From NCBI GenBank assembly GCA_043228905.1, contig JBHGNT010000004.1, forward strand, positions 14,880,001-14,944,000: 64,000 nt of DNA. Direction: 5' to 3'. Below, piece by piece: positions 43,548 to 54,757 of the stretch. Position numbers and translations under genes: made by a program. Position 1 is the first letter of the stretch; each line of letters opens with the position of its first letter. Under the pieces are notes generated by a model, which saw only the letters and a program-made list of their open reading frames with translations, had not been told where the DNA came from and did no database searches. Origin of the DNA: Azolla caroliniana. Taxonomy: Eukaryota; Polypodiophyta.

Positions 43548-44162
43548 TGTTGGGATTACGGTCCCTTCGGATGGGATGGTCGGATGTCGGAGATGAATGC
43601 CGACAAGCCCGGTTTCGGTTTCGGATCCGGATGACGAAGACCCCGGTTTCGGTACCGGATGACGAATGTACCCGGAGAGCGATCCGGATGCAGGGACATA
43701 TCCGTGAATATGTTCGCTATGGGCCCCTGAGGCTACAGTTGTAAATAGCCCAAAGTCATATAAGTATAAATATGACTTAGGGCAAATAGTTTTGTAGTTG
43801 CTTCTCATTTTTCTGTTTTTCCACTCAAGAGGAGTGAAGTGTAAGCAGCCGTGAGAGCGAGAGAGAGAGAGATAGAGCGCGAGAGAGGAAGAGGTAGACG
43901 CCTCTGTGTACTTCCGCCGCCTGTGGCGAGGACAGCGAGCTCAAGGTCGTCTCCTTGCAGCTCGCCATTGTATACTTCTCTGTATAGTGTTGCGTTGGAG
44001 TCTTGTACTCACGTGGTTTTTCCCGCCTGGGTTTTCCACGTTAATCCCTGTGTACTCGCGTCTTTGATTCTTTCGTGTGGTTCTTATTTTCTGCTGCATT
44101 GATCAACGACTACTCGGTTGTGGCCGAGCGGTGAAGGTGAATCGAAGCATCGATTCCCAACA
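43548..44162 (+). repeat. 3' LTR of element C
   Basis: 615 bp from TGTTGGGATTACGG to ATTCCCAACA. It contains CCGG-rich U3 (two CGGTTTCGG-type units), TATAAATATGACTTAGGG near 43,766, a GA-rich block at 43,855-43,890 and the conserved TTTTTCCCGCCTGGGTTTTCCACG block found in all Tork-like LTRs here. Confidence 0.95.
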
Positions 44163-44256
44163 CGGTTCACGCTGGATCCATCCGGTCCAGTTCCTTCCTT
44201 CGGCTCGTCCAATCCGTCGCATCCGGGTCCTATCCGGAGGGACCAAATTCCCAACA

Positions 44257-45122
44257 ATCATTTCTTCCTACGTATTCTTGAACTTGATAATATCTTACTA
44301 CGACCTTTGTCCTTCTCTAGAGTATATTATAGATTATTTTACCTTTACTAATACACTATTTGATCAATTTGCTATAATACATGCTCTTATTATTATGACC
44401 AATTGCCATTTTACTTCGAAACTTTGTCTCACACGGTCATTAATCACTACCAAATGGTGATTGTAAAGATAGTCAACCAAGGACCACAAGTCATTTATTT
44501 TTCATTCTCGTGCCTTACATTAACAACAATCTCTCTTCCTTATATCTTATTTTATTAAGTTTCTCTTTAACATTGAAATAGTACCATTCTTATCGTTATC
44601 ATTGGGCTATGAATGACCTTGGAATGCCATTTCCATTGGGGTAAGGGCATATCACTATCATTGGACCAATGTCAATGACACTTGTATCATGGAGTTACCA
44701 CTAGCATTGGGATGTATCCGCTAGTGGGAAATTGCCAATATGAAAGTGACAAATAAGAGGGAGAAAAAGTGAGATGGTTGAGTGGCTAAAGAATGAGACA
44801 AGAAAAGCCCATAAGTGCACATGTGCATGTGAACGTGATGGTTTTTTCAATGATGGGTTGTATGAGATGATAGTTGTTATGGTATGTGATCTAACCTTCC
44901 ATTCTTTACTTGCACGAGTACACTTGTAGGTGCTTGCTCCATCTATATACTTTGTCTGCAATGAAAATGTGTGTATGGACATACGTACTTGTGTGTAAAC
45001 TCTTGTCACTAACCAAGACATTGCCATGATGAAAGGAACAAAGAAGAGGGAGAAAAAGGAGGATGATGAAATAGTTCAAAAAAAGGACAAGAAACACCCC
45101 CTTTAAAGAGCATTGTACAAAA

Positions 45123-45159
<37 letters not shown>

Positions 45160-46417
45160 GAATAAGATCATTGAGAACCTAAATCAGGGAAGATGGTAAC
45201 ATCAACGATGGGTTGCAGAGATCATAGTTGTTCTAGCAAATGATCTAGCCTTCCCTTCTTAACTTGCATGGGTGCACATGTAGGTGCACACTATATGGGC
45301 ACTCTATTTGCAATGAAAAATTTTGTTTGAAGGTGTGTACATGTGTGTAAACTCATGCTTTTATGAGTTAGTCCTTGATAATGATAAGGGAGTGTGTGCA
45401 AGAACGAATATGCCAAAGAAGCTCCGAAAGTGTTGAAGGGTCCTTATATAAGTATGATAAGCAAGTGTGTGCAAGAATGAGTGTACCCAAGAAGGTGCAA
45501 AAGTCTAAGCCTGTATGGGTGTTTGTATGCATATAAGTATGTTTATGTGTAAGAGTTTGTGAGTGCTCATATGTGTACATGCATCATCATAGTATGTAAT
45601 ATACTCAAATGCATTGGTAAACATTCTTTTTCATACGAATGTAAACAAATCTTTATGTTATCAAAACATTCTTATGTTTTTTTTTTTAACTTTTTACCTT
45701 AACTTTCTTACCTTTAAAAAAAAAACTTATAATAAATAATGAATATAAAAGTATGGTATTTACCATACTTTGAGGGTGTTTGCCATACTCGAATGATTGA
45801 AACATTCTCGAATGCGAATGTACGTATGGTTCATACTATGCATGCATGTATTGTGTGTATATGTGTTCATGTATCATCTGATATGTGTGTATAGATGTAA
45901 GTGTTTGTGAGTTTCAAGCTTGATGTGGGGCATCGATCGATGACATCAAGTTGCATCAACAGTTGCTATGTTGTTGGGGGCAATTGCCTCTTCTCTTAAT
46001 CCATTTTCTTGTGATTGCCAAATGAGGGGCCTCTATAGGCCCTCACCTTCCATAGAAATTCCTCTCCAATACTCCGAATTTTTGTGTGTAATTTTTCACC
46101 TAAGGCTAAGATTGTCAAGACGAAGATTGCGCTCTGATCTTGGTTTACATAACCAAACTATTTTTTACAATAGGAAACCCGTTTACATAATTAAGAAAGA
46201 AGGTTATAAAGATAATAAGATAATGAAGAAAGAAGGTTTATAAGAGTGTCGAGGAGAGATCCTTGAGTTTTGACGAGTCACAAAGTTTATCTACGATCCA
46301 CATCGCCTTGGTCGTCATAGGCCCCTCACACACCCTCATGATCCACTATCCTACAACTTGCAGCCACCATCACATTTTCAGCTCCCCGTGATGCAATATT
46401 TTTATATTAGAATCAAA
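44257..46417. other. Low-copy intergenic DNA with simple repeats and a local duplication
   Basis: No gene is supported here. The stretch is AT-rich. A (TG)n run of about 36 bp lies near 45,124-45,160 and poly-T/poly-A tracts at 45,680-45,725. There is an imperfect tandem duplication: 44,740-45,005 resembles 45,025-45,365 (both contain GATGGGTTG...ATAGTTGTT and ACTTGYA...GTAGGTGC). A shorter duplicated piece lies at 45,365-45,500. Small open frames here have no recognisable content. Confidence 0.6.
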
Positions 46418-46651
46418 ATTCACTAACTACGAATGGATATTATTCAACATTTGGATATGTAACGTCATCATCTATCTCATATCAAGATGTCATTATTCAA
46501 AATTCACTAACTACGAATGGATATTATTCAACATTTGGATATGTAACGTCATCATCTATCTAATATGAAGATGTCATTATTCAAAATTCACTAACTACGA
46601 ATGGATATTATTCAACATTTGGATATGTAACGTCATTATCTATCTCATATG
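46418..46651. repeat. 84-bp tandem repeat, 2.8 copies
   Basis: Units starting ATTCACTAACTACGAATGG at 46,418, 46,502 and 46,586 are almost identical and spaced exactly 84 bp apart. The last unit is cut at about 46,651. The array lies downstream (3') of the GDSL gene. Confidence 0.92.
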
Positions 46652-46695
46652 AATTCCAAGAGCAACTTGTGTATCCATGCGTTCTATTTTATATG

Positions 46696-47160
46696 CTAGA
46701 TGGTCACCGTCCATGCCGTCACATCCTCCAAATTTGTCATAATTCTGGGATCACTAAGAGAACTTAGCTCATAAGATGTGATTACTAGTGCCGCCCCTCC
46801 CTCTATCCATGAAGCTTTTAGAGACTCATTATCGGTGCACATCAAGTGTTCAAACACTTGAAAAGAAACTCTTCTTGGAAAAAGATAACACTCTTGAAGC
46901 ACATGCATCATGAAATCTTGCATAATTACAAACCCATTGGATACTTACTACTTTCTTAAGTAATGGAACATTCTTACACTTTGCATGAGTTTTAATGTTA
47001 ACATGAACTTTTGCCACGAAATAAATCCCAACCAAAACATTGATACAGTTGAACTTGTTGCGTGATTGTCAAAAGCTTGTACTTCAATTATTGTCACTTC
47101 TGAAATGGCCGCATAGGTAAGGAGGGTTATATCCTCATCCTCGATCATACAAAAGAACAC
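46696..47160 (-). pseudogene. Unrecognised gene remnant downstream of the GDSL gene
   Basis: On the minus strand one frame from 47,160 to 46,696 is open except for adjacent TAG-TAA at 46,950-46,945. It encodes about 70 plus 75 residues (EDEDITLLTYAAISEVTII; later LKASWIEGGAALVITSYEL). The composition looks protein-like and not repeat-derived, but no family is recognised. It may be a decayed exon. It is not part of the GDSL gene, which ends at 47,284 on the same strand. Confidence 0.3.
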
Positions 47161-47283
47161 TTCTCAATCAATGTTTGGCCTCAAGTGCATAACTAATCTA
47201 TGTGATTTTGCTTTGCACAACCTTTCATATTTTTGAACTTTTTGATTGTTGAGGAAAAGTCGTACACATACTTGAAATCTCAA

Positions 47284-49398
47284 TTATAAAACGTTGGAAT
47301 ATTGGGAATTGGGGAAGCTAGAAAAGTTCAAGGTGCAAGTGGGAGGTAAGGGTATGGGTTGATCGACAAAATTGCCTTCAAGGAAAGCCTTTGCTACCAG
47401 CTCATAAAAGTGTTGAGTAAGATGAATTCCGTCCCAATTTATGTAGCTGGATGGATTGGGACAAGCCCCCACAGTCATATTCCTCTCATTAATCACTCCC
47501 GTCTGAGCACATTGCACTGTGGCGTTGTAGTTATATTCCCCTCCATATCCACAGCATGCCTTATGTTTCTCTGTGAACCCTACATCATGCCACAATTCAT
47601 TTCTAACTAAATATCTCTTCTTCATGTATGTATGTATGTATGTATGTATGTATGTCTGTGTGATAGATAATAAATACATTGCTAAAAATAAATGTGTGTG
47701 TGTGTGTATCCATGCATATGAATGTATACATACATTCCTCTCGGACAAACTGACATCCACAAACATCTATCTATGACTTACCATATGCCGTTGCATTCAA
47801 GAGGATATCAACATTGATTCCAAAATAGTCTCCAAATGCAATATGGGCCTCTTCTAGCTTGGACCGTAGCTCAATCACAGCTTCAAGGAGCTTCTCATTG
47901 TGGTATTGAACATAATTATTGACTGCTTTCACACATCCAAGTGAGTCCAGATCTTCAGGTTGATGTGGAAGGAGAGTTAGAAGCCTTGAGATGCATCCAT
48001 CTGCAGCAATACCCACTACAAGGAAATTCCTCGCTCCCTCCTCATACAATCCCTAAATAGAACTCAACGACATTTATTCACAAAGTTATCCGTTCATTGA
48101 TAGACCATGTTAACTCTGTGTGTGTGTGTGTGTGTGTGTGTATAGTCTATTCATGTGAACAAGCCAAGCCTTACTAAACTCCACTAAATGAGAGGAAAAC
48201 ATACATATGGTCTTTCCAAATCTTAACTCAATGAATCCATATGATAATTATTTTATATTGCATTAAGTTTCAAAATCTGTACATATCCTCATTGCATGTA
48301 AACATATAATGCTGAATTTACTAATGTGGATCTCATGTACTCCCTTTAATGAACTAGATTCGGAAACTAGCTTAGATAACATGATCCCATTCATTCATGT
48401 GAACTAAATTCGAAAACTGAGATGTGATGTGTGATGCCAGGATATCCTAAATGAAGTTAACCATGGAACGAGCATCACGATATGTTACTTACCTCAACAA
48501 CTTCTCTTGTATATTGAATCACATCGGGTACTAATAGGTCCTTGACCTCATCTACAGTAAGTTTGTAAGTGACGATGCCAGCTCGGTAATCATTTTCTCC
48601 AGTGGAAATCACGTACAAACCCTCTCCAAAGTATACATTCGGGGGCAAGTAGGAGCTGTCTATATTGATAGTGAGAAAAACAAGCATAAATAAATATTGA
48701 GTATGAATGAGCAGTTAAAGAGAAATGAGGCGAGGCAACCACGTTTGGTTTGGTCATATGATGCTATGTAGACATGATGGTGATACCTTTGCATTGTTGT
48801 TGCACATAATGTGACTTGAACTTCTTAAACTGGTTGAATTGTCGCTGCAAGTAGAAAGGAGAAGGGGCATAGTCGGGAATGACAGCTGACGAGGACATTG
48901 CAAAGTTGACACCGTGTCGGAAATCGACATCTATGACCCCAAAGTAGGGATGTAGGAAGGGCAGTCCATATGCTTGAGCTACATACACAACACACAACAG
49001 AGTGAAGGAGATCTTTTGAAAATCATTGGAAAACCACAGATGGAGAGGTTGAAAGAAAGAAAGCAATAGAAAACAAAACCAAAAAAATAGAATTAATACG
49101 ATTTCTGAAAATGATTCTAATCAACGGGCAGAGAGAAACCTTGGAAGTCTATGACGAGGCGGCCATCACAGAATCGATCTGCAGGGTATCCGAAGTAAGA
49201 GATCCCATAAGGAGGCATTTCGGATCGGCTCTCAGTCGGATATGCAGCTTGGAGGTTTCCTGTGTCTGCTTTCGAATCGCCAAAGCTGAACAGGCTTGGA
49301 AAACAGGAATAGGAGGAAGACGAAGAAGAAACAAACCCTGAAGTAGTTGTAGCAATGGTGATGAAAACCACCAGCAACTTCATTTCCTTGTTCATCAT
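47284..49398 (-). CDS. GDSL (SGNH) esterase/lipase, five exons, 403 residues
   Basis: Exons on the minus strand: 49,398-49,140; 48,978-48,787; 48,659-48,493; 48,052-47,782; 47,606-47,284. All introns are GT-AG. The exons sum to 1,212 nt, so the frame closes exactly. Residues 1-30 look like a secretion signal (MKLLVVFITIATTTSG). Block I is FSFGDSKADTGN (catalytic Ser). RFCDGRLVIDF follows. Block II is FRHGVNFAMSSS. Block III is STGENDY (Asn). CCGYGGEYNYN follows, and block V is WDGIHLT (Asp, His). The layout fits the plant ENOD8/fucosidase-like GDSL subgroup, secreted hydrolases of ester bonds in lipids or wall polysaccharides. Two oddities: the usual Gly in block II is Ser, and the usual GPIGCLP is AADGCIS. 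Activity may therefore be altered. This is the only host gene supported here. Confidence 0.9.
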
Positions 49399-49660
49399 CT
49401 CTCTAATGCAGATGGAGATGCAGGTGCAGGTGCAGGTGCAGGGGGGCTCTTTCTTCTTCTGCTGCTGCTCATTCTACACTTTTTATTATGAGTATTCTCT
49501 CTCCTTCCATGAGAGAGAGAGAGAGGAGAGAGAGACCCATTGTAACTTGTAAGTAAGTGTTTTTCACACACATTTATTAAATACATAATTGTGTGTTTTT
49601 TACACACATTTATTAATATAATTGTGTGCTCTTATGAGAGAGAGAGAGAGAGAGAGCCTA
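49399..49660 (-). other. Upstream region of the GDSL gene
   Basis: It contains a GCAGGT hexamer repeat (about 49,424-49,441), CTG-rich and GA-rich runs and a CATAATAAAAAGTG box near 49,480 (minus strand) that could act as a TATA element about 80 bp before the first ATG. No other promoter motif is clear. Confidence 0.3.
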
Positions 49661-49880
49661 GATGGGATGTAGCTCTGTTGGTACGGTTCCCTAATGGAGA
49701 CCAAGAGGTTCCAAGAGGTCCTGGGTTCAACCCATACATTCCACCACAATGGCATCTAGTGAATTAAGAGATATAGATTATATCTATATAATAGAGAGGT
49801 GAGGAAATTGGGTTTGAAACCCAAGATGTAGTGTAAACGACTTACCACTAGGGTAAATGATAATAAAATAGAGAGAGAGA
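49658..49880 (+). mobile_element. tRNA-derived SINE candidate
   Basis: GGATGTAGCTCTGTTGGTA and CCTGGGTTCAACCC form a pol III A-box (about 49,670) and B-box (49,724-49,733), spaced as in a tRNA head. A non-tRNA body follows, and (GA)n runs lie on both sides (49,637-49,656 and 49,870-49,888). The GA runs could be target duplications or unrelated. No A tail is clear. Confidence 0.45.
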
Positions 49881-52189
49881 GAGAGAGATTCTTACCAGCT
49901 CCTTCGATACATAAACAAACATAACGAATGTATATAATTAACTTCAGTCCATCGATACACTTCCTTTTTCTTCGTCATCTTCTTATTCGTGATCCGCCTT
50001 CTCCCCCACCCAATTCAATTGACATAATAAGTAATGTATATGGATCATGCAGATGATGCAATCATACATGGCCTACATATATATATAAAGAAGAAGAAGA
50101 AAAGGTGAAAAAGGTGCATGATCCATATACATACATATACACAACCATGTACTTACTATTATTCTTGAGTCTACACTTTCTAAAAGACGTATCTATCTAT
50201 CTATCTATCTTATCATTCCCTACCTACACACTCACGTAATTACATATATATGCTGCAATATGCATATGAAGCAATCAATCTACAACCACCTTGCCCATGA
50301 TGCCCATGTAATGTAATGTATGTCCATACCTCTTGGGATCCTTCCCCTCCCCTACTACGTGGTTGAGTTGGCACCCACCATAAATAAAAGCAATTCATAA
50401 GAACTCACGTCCTCTTAAACAACTCTTCTGATGATAGAAAGTATGTACATATGGATCTCTACTTTATACATTTATTTATCATTTTCATCCCACATGTTAT
50501 AGTTTGGAGGAAGAAAGAGACAAATACACTTTTACATGTTCTTTACACAAGTAAACGTTCTTTCGTCCTAATAAAAGGGGATCATCATGCTATCCTAAAA
50601 ATCTTATCCCCTTGGTTTAGTTGGCCAAGATGTATTTCAATTTGGAATATTTTACAATTTGCCATGGTTTATGTAATTTCACATGATGAGTGACCCTTCA
50701 ACCTTTGAAAGGAGACAAACAACTTCAACAATCCGTTATGCCAAAAATGTAAGAACCACACCTTATATCTCTCTTCGAGCAAAACCAGTTGTCGTAAAAT
50801 ACGTCATGTGGAAAAAAAGGGATGATGCATAACCATTGGATATCATAATCACATCAAGCAAACCACTCTATTATGAGAACATGTACCAATTATAACCTCT
50901 TGGGTGTGCTCCACAAGAATATGTTGCATTTCATGCAATGCAAGGGTTACATGTTAGGGCTAACAACCTATTATATTTATAGGAACTTTAGAAAGAGTGC
51001 TAAGGGTGGGAGAGTTTCCATTTAGACATTGAGTTATATTTTTATTTGCTCATTTAGGAGCATATGTCCTTGAGCCTTTAATGTATCAATCCCTTTGTTG
51101 TAATTTTTATGAACATTGAATGATCAAATGAGAGGTTAAATGGATGTGCGAAAGGGAGGAAGAGAGGACAAGAGGATGTTGAGTTGAGAGTTTGAGCAGA
51201 TACAAGGGTGAGAGGATGAGCTCATGGAAGAGTAGGAAAATGAGGATGAGTGGATACAGTTTAGGAGGATTAATAGAATGGATTCATTTGGGAGGATTTG
51301 GTACAGGGAAATTAGATAACAAGTCTAGAAGTAGAAATAACGAAAAAGGAGACAATATGTAATAAAAAGTATGAGGTTAAAGGGTAAGGCTATCGAGTAT
51401 ATAGAGAGGGTCATAGAGTTGAAGTTTTAATTGGAGCATATAGGATTTCATGCTTTTACATATTTTCTAGAAAGGAGATATATGAGCATTAAATGTGGTT
51501 GGTGGCACCTCTCTCATTATAAAAAGAGGAAAAGACTCATTTTGGGGTTAGGAGTTCTTTTTGCATTTGAGGGTTTTGAGAGCTCAAGAGGTCTTTATCT
51601 TCTGGTTTTAGAGTTCTTTTTCTTATTTTCATTTGGTTTAAGGTAGGGTGAGGCCTCGTCGATACCAAGTACCTTGGATCCTCATTGATAGTTTAAGTGG
51701 TCTACCCTCAACCTCATCACCATCGTTGTAAACACTCCTCTCAATCACCATCACAATTATTTTGTAATAGCATTGTAATCCCTGTTACTCGAACTAGAGA
51801 GGATGGATCGAACTCAAGTTATCGTGTTCAATCATCGAAAATTCTTTATTTCTTCTAAAAGCTCATGTGTGTAGATGTGTAAGTGTGATAAATAATTTAA
51901 ATTAGAGGTATATATATGTTAGGTCATTTGTTTTTATGTGTGTGTGTGTATGAGAATATATTCACATGTTCGATTGTAGGTATGCGATTGATTGCTTATT
52001 TTGATGTGAATAAGAAAATGTAAATGTGTAAATATTTTCTCATGAGAATGTAGGTGAATGCATGTGTATTTGAGCTTAAGAATATATCATAAATGTTTAC
52101 ATGTAAATATATGTATATACATGTAAAATAAAGCCTATTTGAGCTTAAGAAGCCAATCTTCAACCATTCAAATAGGCTATCACAGAAGC
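49881..52189. other. AT-rich intergenic DNA
   Basis: No gene is supported. It holds a (TATC)n run near 50,190-50,211, GAAGAA-rich and ATATAT patches near 50,080, and GAGGATGAG-type G/A-rich stretches near 51,130-51,310. Short open frames at 50,451-50,693 and 51,431-51,646 have no family signature or splice context. Confidence 0.5.
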
Positions 52190-52746
52190 CGGGTTCTTAG
52201 AAGTCGACTAAGAGAGAGTCGGCAACAGATCCAAGTCAAAGACAAGACCGACTAGTCGGGCCGACGACAAGATTGACTAGTTGGGCCGATTGGACAAACG
52301 ACATAAGATTCGGCTAGTCGACTAATCGAATCAACTAGTCGACCAATCGATTGATTAATTGTTAGTGCTATTAGTTTAATAATAGGAATGTAAGTAGTAG
52401 AGGCTACATTTGTAAATAGCCCATGTAGTGTATAAGTATAAATACACTTAGGGCAAAACCTAGTTGTACATAGTGTGTAGAACAAGAGTAGAACTGAGAA
52501 CCGTGTGCACAGTGTGAGTTAGAGAGGAAGTGACGCCATAGTTGAGTGAGCTTAGTATAAACTATTGTACAGAGAGTGTTGTATTGTTGTCTCCTCCTGT
52601 TTTAAGGCTGTATAGTTGAATATCTTTGTTCTTGTGGTTTTTCGCGTTTTAGGGTTTTCCACGTAAATCTCTGTGTTGTTTTCTATTTCTACTCGATTTG
52701 TGTATTATAACATATCTTTTGTGGATCAACGATTCGATTATCTACA
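52190..52746 (+). repeat. 5' LTR of Tork-like element E (start uncertain)
   Basis: It contains GGCTACATTTGTAAATAGCCCATG and TATAAGTATAAATACACTTAGGGC, the TATA block shared with the other Tork-like LTRs. It also has GTGGTTTTTCGCGTTTTAGGGTTTTCCACG and ends TATCTACA. In place of CCGG repeats its U3 has GACTAGTCG/CGACTAG repeats (52,230-52,345). The 5' end could not be fixed. Confidence 0.65.
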
Positions 52747-52749
52747 ATC

Positions 52750-52761
52750 TAGTATTAGAGC
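52750..52761 (+). promoter_or_regulatory. Primer binding site of element E, degenerate
   Basis: TAGTATTAGAGC is the initiator-Met site with two changes, one G-to-A and one C-to-T. Confidence 0.6.
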
Positions 52762-52774
52762 TCGAGGTGCAAGC

Positions 52775-54070
52775 ATGGAAGGAGGTGTGAGCGGCTTCCT
52801 AGGTATGATAGTTCTAAACTCACAGACTATGCAGACTGGAAGATAAAGATGGAAGACCTTCTCATAGTCAAAAACCTGTACAAGCCCATCGATAGAGCAA
52901 AAATAACCACGAGGGTGTTAGAATCTAAATGGAAACTTCTGAACAGAAAGGTGGTGGTCACCATCAAACAATGCGTCGATGTAAGTGTCCTTTAGCATGT
53001 GGTGAACGACACAAATGCCTATGAGATGTGACAGAAGCTCTTAGGTCTATATGAGAGGAAGAACACCCTCAACAAAACATCCTTGATGAGAAATATTGTG
53101 AGGTTGAAATACAGGGATGGAGAAAGCATAGTGGAGCATGTGAGCACATTCATGGGGTATGTGAACCAACTTGTTGCAACCAAGTCTCCCCTTGAAGATG
53201 TCATGTAGGCCATCCTACTATTGTGCACCTTGTCGGACAACTGGGAGAACGTGGTGGTGACTCTCAACACCTCGTGTCAAAAAGAGAACTTGTCTCTTCA
53301 AGTGGTAAAGACAAGCATCTTGAATGAGGAGACAAGAAGGAAGGTCAAGGGTGTCCTGTCCCAGTCAGAGTCAAACTTGACTCAACATACCGACAAAGGA
53401 AGGAACTGGCAAAGAAGTCCACCAAGGAGAGAAAAGTCTCAAGCCAGGTCCAAGTCCAAAGGTAAGCTGACATGCTTTTATTGTGGAAAGCTTGGACACT
53501 TTCAGAAGGACTGCAAATACATGAGGAAGAACAAAGGTGTCAGTAATGATGTCGAACCTAGAAAGATTCCTGATGAAAAGGGCACATCAGCTGTAGCTAC
53601 AAGTGCAGAAGAGATCTTGTTCATTTGTGAGCACGCAAGCACAAATCTTGCAAGTGAAGAGTGTACATGGGTAATCGACTCAGGTGCATCTTTCCCTATA
53701 ACTCCGTCGAATGAGTCTTTCTCGACTTACACAACCGGTGATCATGGCTATGTAAAGATGGGAGATAATGGGGAATGCAAGATAGCCGACATAGGAAGTG
53801 TAAGCCTAATGACATCGACAGGTTGTCGAATGACTCTAAGGGAGGTTCGACATGTCCCTGATATCAAATTGAATTTGATATCGACTGGAAGATTGGATGA
53901 TGAAGGTTATAGTGGTAGCTTCCGAAATGGCAAGTGGAAGTTCTGCCAAGGAAACCACGGCTCGAGCACAGAAAGAGGGCACATTGTATATGATGCATGC
54001 CTGACTGTGCAAGTCGGAAGTGAATGTGGCAGCCAACTTGAGTGGAGAGTTATGGCATAAGAGGCTAGGC
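52775..54070 (+). pseudogene. Element E gag and protease
   Basis: Gag begins MEGGVSG at 52,775, loses frame at about 52,820, then follows the element C gag closely (ADWKIKMEDLLIVKNLYKPID). It has stops at 52,994 (CAG-to-TAG type), 53,030 and 53,207. The zinc knuckle CFYCGKLGHFQKDC is near 53,475 and the protease VIDSGASFPITP near 53,680. A solo LTR splits the pre-integrase zinc region after LWHKRLGH. Confidence 0.88.
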
Positions 54071-54075
54071 CACAT

Positions 54076-54402
54076 TGTTAGGAATCAGGTCCCTCCGGAT
54101 GGGAAGTGAGAAGAACAATGTTGATGAGCGGCCTCGGCCAAAACCGGATGTGGTGTACCCGGCTACGGAAGACCCGGTGAGAACCGGATGACGAGTACCC
54201 GGCAAGAGCCGGATGGTGAAGGCCCGGTGAGAAGTACTCACCGGATGAAGGGACATATTCGTAAATATGTTTTCTGAGAGTCCATCGGGGCTATATTTGT
54301 AAATAGCCGAAAAGTCATATTAGTATAAATATGACTTAGGGCAAACTTAGTGGTATTGTAGTTGTCATTCTTGTTGGTGCAAGATTTGAGTGCGTAACTA
54401 TG

Positions 54403-54456
<54 letters not shown>

Positions 54457-54726
54457 GAGGTCGTTGCCTCTGTTGTAACCGCCGCCTGTGGCGAAGATAG
54501 CAAGCTCGAGGTCGTTGCCTCGGTGCTTTACTATTGTACATTGTGATATAGTGATAGTTTGCAGTCTGTGGGCTGCCGTGGTTTTTCCCTAGTTTGGGTT
54601 TTTCCATGTTAACATCCTGTGTACTCTTCTCTTCACTGTGTCGTGCGTTCATTACCCGTTTTCTGTGTTTGATTCTAGGCTCGGTTGTGGCCAAGCGTTG
54701 TTCTTCGGGAGTGTGTATTCCTGTCA
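54076..54726 (+). mobile_element. Solo LTR of family B
   Basis: 651 bp from TGTTAGGAATCAGG to TATTCCTGTCA with the 5-bp direct repeat CACAT (54,071-54,075; 54,727-54,731). Removing it restores the coding sense LWHKRLGHMSEKGM of element E. A (GA)n run of about 45 bp lies at 54,408-54,452. It matches the 3' LTR at 6,523-7,248. Confidence 0.92.
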
Positions 54727-54731
54727 CACAT

Positions 54732-54757
54732 GAGTGAAAAGGGAATGACATCCCTAA
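54732..54757 (+). pseudogene. Element E pre-integrase stub before the inversion
   Basis: GAGTGAAAAGGGAATGACA continues the interrupted frame (SEKGMTSL). The plus-strand coding sense stops at about 54,757, where the inverted segment starts. The CATCCCTAAG at the breakpoint reads sensibly on both strands, so a few bases of microhomology are shared. Confidence 0.7.

Larger units (their letters stand above)
37982..44162 (+). mobile_element. Intact Tnt1/Tork-like Copia element (C)
   Basis: A complete element with the 5-bp direct repeat CGGTT (37,977-37,981 and 44,163-44,167). It has 615-bp LTRs that read identical once a later insert is removed, a perfect primer site TGGTATCAGAGC (39,438-39,449), one uninterrupted gag-pol frame and a polypurine tract GTGAAGGGGGATTT at the 3' LTR. 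Identical LTRs mean very recent insertion. This is the only coding-competent element in the window. Confidence 0.96.
37563..44256 (-). repeat. 5' LTR of element D, split by the intact element C
   Basis: The LTR parts are 37,563-37,981 and 44,168-44,256 (about 508 bp together). On the minus strand it starts TGTTGGGAATTTGGTCCC at 44,256 and ends TCCTCTCA at 37,563. The two parts become contiguous if 37,982-44,167 (element C plus one CGGTT copy) is removed. The start resembles the LTRs of element C and of 63,418, so all three are related families. Confidence 0.82.

Noticed and set aside
45124-45160. (TG)n run as a Z-DNA or regulatory signal
   Set aside because: It is a plain microsatellite in intergenic DNA with no gene nearby.
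50451-51646. Short open frames in the intergenic DNA at 50.45 and 51.43 kb
   Set aside because: AT-rich, no recognisable domain, no splice or promoter context.
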